The notes beneath the pieces were generated by a model. That model worked only from the letters and a program-made list of their open reading frames with translations, was not told the DNA's origin and ran no database searches. From NCBI GenBank assembly GCA_003512875.1, contig DONZ01000021.1:9318-24594 (forward strand): a DNA stretch of 15,277 nucleotides, in the 5' to 3' direction. Shown one piece after another: positions 15,263 to 15,277 of this stretch; within the stretch, counting starts at the first letter, position 1, and every line of letters starts with the position of its first letter. Origin of the DNA: Desulfovibrio sp. Lineage in GTDB: Bacteria; Desulfobacterota; Desulfovibrionia; Desulfovibrionales; Desulfovibrionaceae. A program made the position numbers and the translations under genes.

Positions 15263-15272
15263 TGTTCTTTGG
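15263..15272 (+). promoter_or_regulatory. boxA-like antitermination motif
   Basis: TGTTCTTTGG resembles bacterial rRNA boxA (TGYTCTTTNA), the site where NusB/NusE load to prevent early termination in rRNA operons. A single short motif can arise by chance. If real, the 16S gene should begin not far beyond the right edge. Confidence 0.35.
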
Positions 15273-15277
15273 GAGAG

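Larger units (their letters stand above)
14628..15277. other. 650-base gene-free region with hairpins, possible rRNA operon leader
   Basis: I see no supported protein gene. Overlapping ORFs on both strands (14796-15074 plus, 14849-15055 minus) begin with TTG or GTG, lack ribosome sites and read through hairpins, so they are likely noncoding. Hairpins include CCCCTTG-AAA-CAAGGGG (14868-14884), CGTTGC-AAA-GCAACG (14921-14935) flanked by CACAC/GTGTG (14914-14945), TGCTGT/ACAGCA (14965-14999), AAACAA-AGCC-TTGTTT (15001-15016) and GCAATAG/CTATTGC (15181-15248) containing AAACC-TTAT-GGTTT. The last sits just before a boxA-like motif at 15263. The layout fits a rightward rRNA leader. Confidence 0.4.

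Overview
The window looks like chromosomal core DNA from a low-to-mid-GC Gram-negative bacterium. Lipoprotein and Sec signal peptides, a bifunctional Rel, XerD and a selenocysteine tRNA all fit a member of the Desulfovibrionales or a related sulfur-metabolising anaerobe. The sulfite-exporter-type (TSUP) gene and the ferredoxin plus membrane iron-sulfur pair fit that too, but the taxon is inferred from gene content and base composition, not proven. No phage, transposase, CRISPR array or defence cluster is visible.

Layout, left to right. (1) Positions 1-4631, minus strand: an oligopeptide-type binding lipoprotein, then the (p)ppGpp synthetase/hydrolase rel, then a YhcH/YjgK/YiaL-family gene whose Shine-Dalgarno sequence abuts the rel stop, then selC (tRNA-Sec). 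selC starts 15 nt past the YhcH stop and has a plausible promoter of its own inside the end of that gene. A hairpin terminator sits at the left edge. (2) 4632-4890: an AT-rich divergent promoter region. (3) 4891-8124, plus strand: a large SWIM-finger SNF2 helicase. It meets an unrecognised secreted protein (8154-8909, minus) at a shared bidirectional terminator. (4) 8993-9889, plus strand: xerD, which meets the next operon at a second two-way terminator. (5) 12891 down to 9938, minus strand: a tight four-gene run of AlkA-like DNA glycosylase, O6-alkylguanine-DNA alkyltransferase, PEP mutase/isocitrate lyase-family protein and gpsA. Two of its junctions overlap and one gap is 12 nt. (6) 12995-13798, plus strand: a TSUP-family permease. 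It converges on a minus-strand pair: a two-cluster ferredoxin (14627-14412) overlapping a membrane protein with cysteine motifs for iron-sulfur binding (14425-13838). (7) 14628-15277: no convincing gene. It holds the ferredoxin promoter, a rightward promoter candidate, several perfect hairpins and, at the right edge, a boxA-like TGTTCTTTGG. Together these suggest the leader of an rRNA operon just beyond the window.

Functionally, the left block combines stringent response and selenocysteine decoding. The middle has chromosome-dimer resolution and a remodelling helicase. The four-gene operon links repair of alkylated DNA with glycerol-3-phosphate synthesis for phospholipids. The right block combines anion (possibly sulfite or another organosulfonate) export with membrane redox. 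I did not find a clearly novel multigene system. The best leads are the structured right-edge region, the exported unknown protein, the ferredoxin/membrane pair and the mixed repair/gpsA operon.
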